A stretch of 64,000 nt of DNA from UBA1181 sp963626555 (GTDB lineage: Bacteria; Bacteroidota; Bacteroidia; Bacteroidales; Paludibacteraceae). The notes beneath the pieces are model-generated. The model was given only the letters and a program-made list of their open reading frames with translations. It was not told the origin of the DNA and ran no database searches. The translations under genes were made by a program, and so were the position numbers. Shown one piece after another: positions 17,957-27,200 of this stretch; the stretch's first letter is position 1; each line of letters starts with the position of its first letter. The stretch covers positions 6,061 to 70,060 of the forward strand of contig CAVFXQ010000007.1 in assembly GCA_963626555.1 (NCBI GenBank), written 5' to 3'.

Positions 17957-19042
17957 TTACTTCTTCGCAGTTGTATCTGCCAATGTTGCCGATTTAGCTG
18001 CCGCCTCTTCCTCATAAGTTGAGGTCAACACTTCTAACAAAGAACCATCAACCAACCTATTCTGTCCCTGTGTTACAACCTCATCGCCCTCATGAATTTC
18101 ATCCGCGAATACCTCAATATAGCGATTGTAACGCTGTCCCATCTGAACCTTAACACGTTCTGCCACTCCATCCTTGTTCAAGAACAGATAACGCTCGTTC
18201 GAACCTGTCAACTTTAATACCGATTGGTAAGGAACGACAACGACATTATCTTTACCTACCGAAACTACTGTGTGAATATACATTCCTGGACGAAGTTTCA
18301 TATTTCCATTAGGCACTTTTACCTTGCATTGGAATGTGTGTGTATTTGAGTCAATTGTTGGATAAATCACCTCAACAGTCGCAGGGAAAGTTTGGTCTGG
18401 ATAAATATCCGACACTAATTCCAATTTCATACCCTGTTTTATTTTCGTAAAATATGCTTCTGGAACATTCACAATCACCTTCAAGACATTCACTTGAACG
18501 ACAGAGATAATTGGTCTTGCACCATTATACAACTCACCACTCTCATAGTTTCTTTCAGAAACGACACCTGGGAAAGTAGCTTTAAAAAACGTATTCGTCT
18601 GTAAGAAATCATACTGCTCCTTTGCCTGATCGTATGCCAACTTCGTTTGATCGTATGTCTGTTGTGTGACATTACCACCTGCCAACAAAGCATCCATACG
18701 TTTCATCTCCACCGTATAGTTATCCAAATTTAACTTTGCCTGTCTCAGCTGCGTTTGATCCATACGCACGAGCAACTCGCCCGCAGAAACACGATCACCA
18801 ACGTCTTTATATCTCTTCTCTATGATTCCTGTCAATGAAGGAGATACATTCATCATCTCCCAACCTTCCAAAACTCCAGTACACTCAACCTGACGCTCTA
18901 TCTCTTGTTTTAAGACCTTCTCCGTACGAACCTTTTCATACTTCACCTCTTCCGTTGTATTTGTCTTTTCACCACCACAACTTGCCAAGGTCAATGCAAG
19001 GGTCGACATTGCAATCCAAGCAATTTTCTCCAAATTTCTCAT
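17957..19042 (-). CDS. RND periplasmic adaptor lipoprotein (membrane fusion protein)
   Basis: The protein has 361 residues. The signal ends in the lipobox LASC (Cys22), so it is a lipoprotein anchored to a membrane. It has the usual MFP order: beta-barrel and lipoyl halves (SLTGIIEKRYKDVGDRVSAGELLVRMD), a helical hairpin (about 105-150), and a C-terminal barrel (GMKLELVSDIYPDQTFPATVEVI...). The ATG at 19042 (MRNLEK) is chosen because it starts directly with the signal sequence; the open frame continues 7 codons upstream to a TTG. It bridges the pump and the TolC-like factor. Confidence 0.93.
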   Translation of the reverse strand: MRNLEKIAWIAMSTLALTLASCGGEKTNTTEEVKYEKVRTEKVLKQEIERQVECTGVLEGWEMMNVSPSLTGIIEKRYKDVGDRVSAGELLVRMDQTQLRQAKLNLDNYTVEMKRMDALLAGGNVTQQTYDQTKLAYDQAKEQYDFLQTNTFFKATFPGVVSERNYESGELYNGARPIISVVQVNVLKVIVNVPEAYFTKIKQGMKLELVSDIYPDQTFPATVEVIYPTIDSNTHTFQCKVKVPNGNMKLRPGMYIHTVVSVGKDNVVVVPYQSVLKLTGSNERYLFLNKDGVAERVKVQMGQRYNRYIEVFADEIHEGDEVVTQGQNRLVDGSLLEVLTSTYEEEAAAKSATLADTTAKK

Positions 19043-19066
19043 ATCGTATTTTCTTTGTTTCAAAAA

Positions 19067-20407
19067 TTATTTATTTAAAAGATTTCGCAAATTGACGTAT
19101 GCCGTTACCATTGAAAGCAACGAACTGACATAAGCGTTTTGCGCAGAAATCAAATCTGTACTTGAGTTAGTCAACGACAAACTTGAGATTGTTCCGTACT
19201 TGTACTTCTCACTGTTGCTGTTGAACACACGCTGCATCACCTCAATATTCTTAGACTGAATCTGATAATCTTCGTATGATGAAGTAAGGTTGTATCGCAA
19301 CTGCTTTTCCTGAATATTCAAATTTTGGGTTGCATCTTTCAAATTGTTGACCTCCTTAGCGTAGTCCATCTTTGCACTGCGTACATCCGCCCAACGACTT
19401 CCTGTTGAGAATATAGGCACGCTTAGCTTGAATCCGACCGTGTTTGGAGGTGTCATATCTAATGTTTCCTCATCCGAACAATATTTTTTCTTATCAAAAG
19501 AGTAGAAGGCAGAAAGAGTAGGCACATAAGCCATCTTGCTAAGTGTCAATTGTTTCTTTTTCAACTCAGTTGATTTAGTCTGCAGTTGGTAGTCATAATT
19601 ATCCTCAATATTAAAGCTTGTACCTAAAAGTTTGAGAATTTCACCTGCGTTAATGACATCGTCCAATGTTTGTGTAAGCACTATTTCATCATCAGCCTCC
19701 GCACCCGTGAGAAGACGAATGGAATTGTACAACACCTCAATAGAGCGTTTTGTCGTATTCAAACTGCTTGCCAACGAAGAAACCTGAATTTCAACTTGAT
19801 CAGCATCATTCTGCTCCGAGACGCCAGCCTTAACTGCGTTCATCGTCATATTATGTAAATTCGTAAGGTTTTCAAGGTTTTTCTCCAAAAGGTCAACTGT
19901 CTTTTGCAAAGCCAAAATATTAACGTAATAGGTTTCTATATTCGATGTCACCGATTGCTCCGTCTTATTTATCGTTGTTTCATAAATCTGTTTTGACATC
20001 TTTGCCACTTGTACAGATACTATCTGTGAACCGCTCACCGTCATAGAAGCACTTATTCCGAAATCAAAATAAGCAGGCATTGGAATTTCAGTACCCAACA
20101 TCTCCATCTTATAACCCAACATGTTATAATAGTTCACATTTCCACTAACTTGAAGCAACATACTGGCGATTGACTTCCAACGAGTTGCCTCCGCTTTCTG
20201 CACATCGTATGAAGCATTCTGCACAGAACGATTGTGTTCTAAGGCATATTGCTTCGCTTCCTCTATAGAAAACGACAACGTCTTTGAGTTTTCCTTTGCC
20301 ATCAAAAAACCCACTGACACTGTGTCATTTCCATCTGCAAGAACCTTAGTTGCCAAGCTAAAAAATAGCATTAACAAACCAACGCCATGCCAAAATAATT
20401 TCTTCAT
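19067..20407 (-). CDS. TolC-like outer-membrane efflux factor
   Basis: The protein has 446 residues. A signal peptide (MKKLFWHGVGLLMLFFSLATKVLA) is followed by two OEP repeats, each a long coiled-coil pair (for example SFSIEEAKQYALEHNRSVQNASYDVQKAEA at the first helix) with barrel strands between them. These proteins form trimeric channels that span the outer membrane and periplasm. The C-terminal half contains FKLSVPIFSTGSRWADVRSAK, the conserved I/V-P-I/L-F-x-G-x-R segment. It is the first structural gene after the regulator and 24 bp before the adaptor. Confidence 0.93.
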   Translation of the reverse strand: MKKLFWHGVGLLMLFFSLATKVLADGNDTVSVGFLMAKENSKTLSFSIEEAKQYALEHNRSVQNASYDVQKAEATRWKSIASMLLQVSGNVNYYNMLGYKMEMLGTEIPMPAYFDFGISASMTVSGSQIVSVQVAKMSKQIYETTINKTEQSVTSNIETYYVNILALQKTVDLLEKNLENLTNLHNMTMNAVKAGVSEQNDADQVEIQVSSLASSLNTTKRSIEVLYNSIRLLTGAEADDEIVLTQTLDDVINAGEILKLLGTSFNIEDNYDYQLQTKSTELKKKQLTLSKMAYVPTLSAFYSFDKKKYCSDEETLDMTPPNTVGFKLSVPIFSTGSRWADVRSAKMDYAKEVNNLKDATQNLNIQEKQLRYNLTSSYEDYQIQSKNIEVMQRVFNSNSEKYKYGTISSLSLTNSSTDLISAQNAYVSSLLSMVTAYVNLRNLLNK

Positions 20408-20443
20408 CTTTTTTTTCGTATTTTACAATGTTTCACTTTATTT

Positions 20444-21055
20444 CTATATCTCTACTTCTAAATATGCCTTAATCATTTCGTAGCCCTCTTCTGTCGCCAC
20501 TCCTCTAAAAAAAACCTTGCATACTGTATATAAAATTTCAGAAATGCTCTGTTCACGCAGATCATACGCCCCTTTTTCTTGTAATGAGAACAACATATTA
20601 TAATAGAGCTGAGCCAATACCTGCGCCGAATATTCTGACTTAATATGACCTTCTCTTTGTGATTTCTCTATATATGTTTGAAATGATTCGCACAAAGCAC
20701 TCCTTGACATTTTTGCCTGTTCAAAACGTTTTGGGAACATTAACTTCGCATCCTCAATGAAATTTGTGTTGATGCGCCTAAGCATCAATATCGTATATCT
20801 GAATGAAACCAAAAGTGCAGAAAACGAGCAATTGCAACTATCCTTTAAACGATTTGTTTCTGTTTCATTCATCTCTTTAAAATGAAGTAAGCACGCAGAA
20901 ACTAATGCCTCTTTATTTTCAAAATATTCATATATCGTCCGCTTTGACATAGTAAGAGACGTCGCAATCTTATCCATCGTTACAGACTTTATTCCCTGCG
21001 AAATAAACAAGTCCAACGCTCCACATACTATCTTTTCTCTAACTTCATTTTCCAT
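20444..21055 (-). CDS. TetR-family regulator of the efflux operon
   Basis: The protein has 203 residues. The N-terminal helix-turn-helix (about 20-55) reads GIKSVTMDKIATSLTMSKRTIYEYFENKEAL, the standard TetR DNA-binding pattern. The C-terminal part is the helical ligand/dimer domain. It is the first gene of the operon, 36 bp before the TolC-like gene. A consensus promoter with a symmetrical inverted repeat lies 68-118 bp upstream, so autorepression is likely. The inducer is unknown. Confidence 0.93.
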   Translation of the reverse strand: MENEVREKIVCGALDLFISQGIKSVTMDKIATSLTMSKRTIYEYFENKEALVSACLLHFKEMNETETNRLKDSCNCSFSALLVSFRYTILMLRRINTNFIEDAKLMFPKRFEQAKMSRSALCESFQTYIEKSQREGHIKSEYSAQVLAQLYYNMLFSLQEKGAYDLREQSISEILYTVCKVFFRGVATEEGYEMIKAYLEVEI

Positions 21056-21123
21056 TTTTAGCAGTTCCTTCTTATTTTACTTCCTCATAAAAATATCAGA
21101 ATAGGTACTATGTTTTAGCGGTA

Positions 21124-21154
21124 CAAAAGTAATATAAAAAACTAAAAAAACAAA
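21124..21154 (-). promoter_or_regulatory. Promoter of the tetR-efflux operon
   Basis: On the minus strand there is TTTG (-33) at 21154-21151, a 19-bp spacer, and TACTTTTG (-7) at 21131-21124. Both boxes match the Bacteroidetes consensus. The transcript would start about 60 bp before the regulator's ATG at 21055. Confidence 0.78.
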
Positions 21155-21173
21155 AATAGTTTTCTTAGTTTTT
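21137..21173 (-). promoter_or_regulatory. Candidate TetR operator (inverted repeat over the -33 box)
   Basis: AAAAACTAA at 21137-21145 and its exact reverse complement TTAGTTTTT at 21165-21173 flank the -33 element at 21151-21154. A weaker inner pair, ACTA at 21141-21144 and TAGT at 21157-21160, is also present. A regulator bound here would block the promoter. The binding itself is inferred. Confidence 0.55.
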
Positions 21174-21211
21174 ATGTCGTTCAACACGTGTTCATATAAT
21201 ACATAGACGAA

Positions 21212-21241
21212 GAGGCGCAAATGGAACACCACCTGCGCCTC
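21212..21241 (-). terminator. Hairpin after the 2186-residue surface protein gene
   Basis: GAGGCGCA pairs with TGCGCCTC around a 14-nt loop, about 20 bp beyond the stop at 21262. No clear T-run follows on the minus strand, so it may slow rather than fully stop transcription. Confidence 0.45.
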
Positions 21242-21261
21242 CCTATATGGTTAGTTTTCTT

Positions 21262-24200
21262 CTACTCAGCAATGAACTTGATGTACTTTAATGTATCATC
21301 CAACTTCATTATTCCAACGTAAACACCTGAATTTAAATTTAATACATTTTCTTTTGTAACTCCATTCAAGACTAGCAACTCTACACCTGCCAAAGAATAA
21401 ACCATAAACTTTGTCCTCTCCATCTCTGCCGAGGTCAACCCTTCTACATAGAGGATAGTTGCTCCGCCACGAGAAATTGAAGTACTATTAGCAATCCATA
21501 TATTAAGATTCTCCGCCCCCTTAGTTTGTTTACCACAAACAACCGTCTCTACGCCATCCACAGTTTTTACGCCTAAAACATACACACCATCCAACATTTG
21601 TGGTTCTTGGTAAGTCATACTATTAGCTCCAACAATCGCAACACCATTCTTATACCATTGGAAGTCTGAGAATCCATAGATATTGTCTTTCAATGAAATC
21701 TCATTTTTAGAATTGACAGCAAATATATCTGAACCGTACCCAACGTAAAAAGGGGCTATTACCTGATCACTTGCATATCCATCGTCATAGAACTGAACAA
21801 ATGCTTTGTAACTATCAGGAAAGACATCCTCAGGAACGCTAAATTTAATTGTGCCGACAGTATCTGTTACTTCACCCTCTATTTCACGGAATCCTTGCGA
21901 AACTGCTTCTGCATCAAACATTACCCTGTACGCATCAGCCTTTCCTGAAGTAATATGATAATTGATTTCAACATTATGCTCCTCACAGAATACGATGTTT
22001 CCATCTATTGTTTCAAAGCCTCCCGTTACATTCGTCAATTCTATCTCAAATTTCTTTGATCTTACGACCAAAGTAAGGTGTATCAAACTATCACAACCAC
22101 TCTCTGTTTCTAAATACACATTCTTCTCAAGAATCTGATCCTTCTCAAAGGTTAGGTTAAAACCATACTCGGTATATGTATCTCCAACGAAAACAGTATC
22201 AACTGCTTCCGTCTCATACGAGGAGTTAACTGTCAAGTTAACCGTTACGATAGAATCGCAACCCGTCATACTTGATAACGTATCAGTATAAACACCCGAC
22301 TCCGTTAGGGTTCTTCCATTCATCACAAAAGCATCGCAAGCATGGATCGTAAGCGTGTCGTTGTACAGCGGCCATACATTCAAACGAACGTAAACAATTG
22401 AATCACAACCTAAGTGATTTTCCAAATGGAAAGTATTCATTCCTGGATCCAAAAGATTTCCTTCCCAGAAGACAGGCATTTCACTCTGACAATGATTTCG
22501 TACAATCGTATCTTTCGCGTATGTTGGCTTGTTTACTGTCAACATAATTGAAATCACACTATCGCCTTTCAAAGTCGGTATCGTATCAAAATACAAACCT
22601 GACTCCTCTAATAATGTATCATTCCATAAATAAGAACCGCAAGAGATAACGCGTTCAGTTATTGGAACATTCTTGTATGTAATCTGAAGCTTCATCGTTA
22701 CAACAGAATCGCAACCTGTTACACTCGTGAACGTATCACGATAAACACCCGATTTTGTATACACCTTATTGTTCCAAATATAGACGCTTTCGCCTACTGC
22801 CGAAAATTCACTTCTTAAGGTTGGGTTGACCTCCAATTTAAGACTAACGACAGAATCGCACTTTGCTACATTTTCTAAAACAATTGTCGTATCTTTCTCT
22901 ACTTTGAATCCATTCCACTCAATTGGTAAACTACTCTCACAAACCGTTAGTTCCTCAGCACCATAGGTTGACTTTAAAACATTTAATTTCAAAGTCAAAA
23001 TAGAATCGCATCCTGCTTCATTTTGAACTACAATCGTTGTATCTGAAGCCACCTCAAATCCATTCCATACGAGCGGAAGATCCTTCTCACATACATTTTG
23101 CACATCCTCTCCGTAGGTTGTCTTCAAAACATTCAACTTTAACGTCAAAATAGAATCACAACCCGCCTCATTCAGAGCTACAATCGTCGTATCTGAGGTC
23201 ACCTCAAATCCATTCCATACAAGTGGAAGATCTTTCTCACATACATACTGCACATCCTCTCCGTAGGTTGTCTTCAAAACATTCAACTTTAACGTCAAAA
23301 TAGAATCACAACCCGCCTCATTCAGAGCTACAATCGTCGTATCTGAGGTCACCTCAAATCCATTCCATACAAGTGGAAGATCTTTCTCACATACATACTG
23401 CACATCCTCTCCGTAGGTTGTCTTCAAAACATTCAACTTTAACGTCAAAATAGAATCACATCCTGCCTCATTCTGAACTACAATCGTCGTATCTGTGGTA
23501 ACCTCAAATCCATTCCATACAAGTGGAAGATCTTTCTCACATACATTTTGCACATCCTCTCCGTAGGTTGTCTTCAAAACATTCATCTTTAACGTCAAAA
23601 TAGAATCACATCCTGCCTCATTCTGCATAATAATGGTCGTATCTGATGTTACCTCATATCCATTCCATACGAGCGGAAGATCCTTCTCACATACATTTTG
23701 CACATCCTCTCCGTAGGTTGTCTTCAAAACATTCAACTTTAACGTCAAAATAGAATCACATCCTGCCTCATTCTGAACTACAATCGTCGTATCTGTGGTA
23801 ACCTCAAATCCATTCCATACAAGTGGAAGATCTTTCTCACATACATTTTGCACATCCTCTCCGTAGGTTGTCTTCAAAACATTCATCTTTAACGTCAAAA
23901 TAGAATCACATCCTGCCTCATTCTGCATAATAATGGTCGTATCTGATGTTACCTCATATCCATTCCATACGAGCGGAAGATCCTTCTCACATACATTTTG
24001 CACATCCTCTCCGTAGGTTGTCTTCAAGATTGTTAAATCCAACCTTATGATAGAATCACAAAGTCCTATACCATTTTCCTTTACAAATACTGATTTCGTA
24101 CTCTCTGTATAGGTTTTTCCGTCAATCCATTCAAAATTATCACACGCAACTTCCGTTTGTGTTCTCTCTCTCAAATCCCTCTCGTGTACCGTCAGGCGAA

Positions 24201-27200
24201 CTGCACCAATTTCTATACTTTCACCAGATGTCGCGAAATCACTTCCATACCATCGAAGCGGAAGCTCTCCATTGCATACAAACGTATCGCGAGTGAACGC
24301 ATATCCATCTGCGTCACGATCAATTTCGTAGGTTACCGACGCTATTTTTTTATTTCCACTCTTATCCGACACATAGAAATAAACCGTCAAATCCGTCTTA
24401 TTAAAAGCGTTCAATGTGAACTTTTCTCCCGAGAATGGCAAGAATGTATTTCCATCTAATCCATATTCTATAGTCAAATCAGACACCGAAGTACAGTTAT
24501 CCGAAATATTTTCTCTAATATCTTCTAATGATATGTTAAAGTCAACCGCACCCGTAATTGTATCTGACACAGGAATCTTTCTCTTTCCTAACGAAATACC
24601 ATCAACAGAGATACTTGGGGAGATAGTATCTATTACACTAACCGTCTGAAACTGCCCAGCGCCATCATTTTCTAATCCAACAGACCAATAAACATTGTCG
24701 CCATCAACGAAGTCATAGTAAGTGTCATCCTTAACTTTAAACCTCTCACCCTCATTTACTGTTATATAGACTACCGTGTCAAATTCTGTTGTAATACACA
24801 AATCATTGACAGAAGGAGCATAATCTCTAAGAAGAACATGCGCCTTGCAATCGTCATTTGCGTAAAAATTCATCGACTTAACTTTGTTAATTTCAAAATC
24901 ATGTTCGGCAGCCAACAGATAGTATGCAGTATCAGGGCAATAACCTTCGGAAGTAGAATAAATAACCTTGTAAAGGTTGTCCGTTATTCCATCTGTATGA
25001 ATGTCTCTTCGCTTATTGTTTCGAACATCATTATTTTCAATCTCGTTATCAAACCATCTTACAGTCGTCTTTTCTGCGATATCTTCATATCCGATATACT
25101 TAAGCGATGGTCCACAAGAGTAAGAAACAACAGTATCTTTACTAAAATCTTTGATTACACCCACAACGAAAAGTGATACGTTAAAGGTCGTATCTGCTCC
25201 ATTTTCATATTCCACCGTATATGTGAATGAATGCCTTCCCTTCTCATAACTCTGTCCGTTTACTGAGTATGTCGCATCACAGATAACCATCGAGGTATCA
25301 ACCGAAACTGGTTTTGCAATGTGCAATGTCAAGTGAGCCGCTCCGACTACCTGTGTTTCTCCATCTTCATTAAACGTAACTCCATGCCATACAAAAGGAA
25401 CTTTTGACAATTTCACGGTTGTATCTCTCACAACCGCATATTGCACTCCATCGAACATTGTTTTTCGTTCCACTTCGTAGGTTACAACAGAAGTGGTTGG
25501 ATTGCCTGCCTTATCAGTTATTTTGTATGAAACACTCAAAGTTGGCTGCGTATAGACATTCAACACGAAATCTTCACCATTAAACGAGTTGAACGTACTT
25601 CCATCCAAACTATACTCAATCTTCAAATCTTGCGATGATGTACAATTATCAGATACATGTTCAGTTACATCTGTCAACGGAACATTAAACTTTACGATTC
25701 CTGTCGCTGAATCCCCTACTGACTTTACTGTATTTCCGTATGAGATACCCTCAACTGCGATGACAGGTGCAGTTGCATCCGTTACACTCACCGTCTGCGT
25801 TGTACTTACTGTCGTCTTCTCAGTTCCGACTGTCCACTTTACTTGATCTCCATCTTCAAATTCGTAACGGGTATCCTTTTCAACTTTTATAGTCTCACCA
25901 TTGTTAACCGAAATATATGTAACGGTATCAAAAGCGGCTATTCCACACAAATCTTTCACCTTTGGAGCATATTCTCTGACCAATACGTTTGCTATACAGT
26001 TGTCGTCTGAGTTGACAGCGATTGACGAAGTCTGTGAAATTTCAAAATTATGTCCAACATTCAATGCAAATACAGCCGTATCTGGGCAATAACCCTCCGT
26101 CGACGTATATATAGCCTTATAAATTCTATCCGACAACCCATCTATACGAATATCTCTTTTCTTTACGTTATAAGCACTCGCATTTTCAACCTCGTCATCA
26201 TACCACCTTACACTCGTTTTCTCTGCGACATCATCAAATCCAATGTATTCTACATCGTTTGCACAGACTTCCTTTCTAACCGTATCTTTAGAGAAGCCAT
26301 CTATTTCACCTACAACATAAAGGTCAACATTATAAGTCACTTCATTGCCATACGCATCTTTTCCAATATACTTAAACTGACTCTTTCCTTTTTGGTATAT
26401 TTGACCCTCATACGTATAGGAGGCCGCACAAATCACCATTGTCGTGTCTATCTCCTTCTGTTTAGCGACATGCAATGTCAAATGGGCTGCACCAACTACT
26501 TGTGTTACACCCTCTCCTTCAAACGTTACGCCATGCCATACAAAAGGTATTTTACTTGACTCCACCGTCGTATCTCTCACAACCGCATATTGAACCCCCT
26601 CGTGCAAGGTCTTTCTTTCCACCTCGTAGGTTACATCAGCAATTCTTTCATTTCCTGCTTCATCTGCTACCTTATAGGAAACCGTTTGCGTTGGTTGCGT
26701 ATACACATTCAGCATAGAATTGAAGCCAGAGAAATCGTTGTATGTGCTTCCTTTATCCAAGCTATACGATAACTTAAGACTCTCTGTTGCCGTACAATTA
26801 TCCGATACACTATTACGAATTTCTGCTTCCGTAACACTAAACGGAACAACTCCCGAAGCAGAATCATTTACACCAACAGAGTGGTAGATATTTCCATCAG
26901 ATAATGGAGCAACTATTTTCGGACGAGCGGTATCTGTAAGCGTAACAGTACGCCACATATTGTCAAAAGCGGACGGAAAGTTTTCTTTCTTCTTGCCCTC
27001 TCTCACATCATAATAGCGCAGACCAACAGTCATAAAGAGTTTCTCCCCACTCTGCACTTCAACCGAATCCGTAGGTCCAAGTGCTATTCCATCTCCACTT
27101 TTTTCTTCTCTCCAATAATAAGCGACAGTGTCGCTCATATCATAGTCTGATGGCACAGTTGATGGCGAGGAAAACCCAAAAGATGGAAGATAATCAAATC

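Noticed and set aside
21056..21261. tRNA or small RNA in the larger intergenic gaps (also 27823-28068, 34109-34318, 46113-46366, 54804-54952)
   Set aside because: No cloverleaf or TPsiC-like GTTCGA stretch was found by eye. The hairpins present are explained as terminators or operators.
22825..24024. Regular 150-bp repeats that might look like a CRISPR array
   Set aside because: The repeats are continuous, in frame and encode 50-residue protein units, with no spacers of unique sequence.
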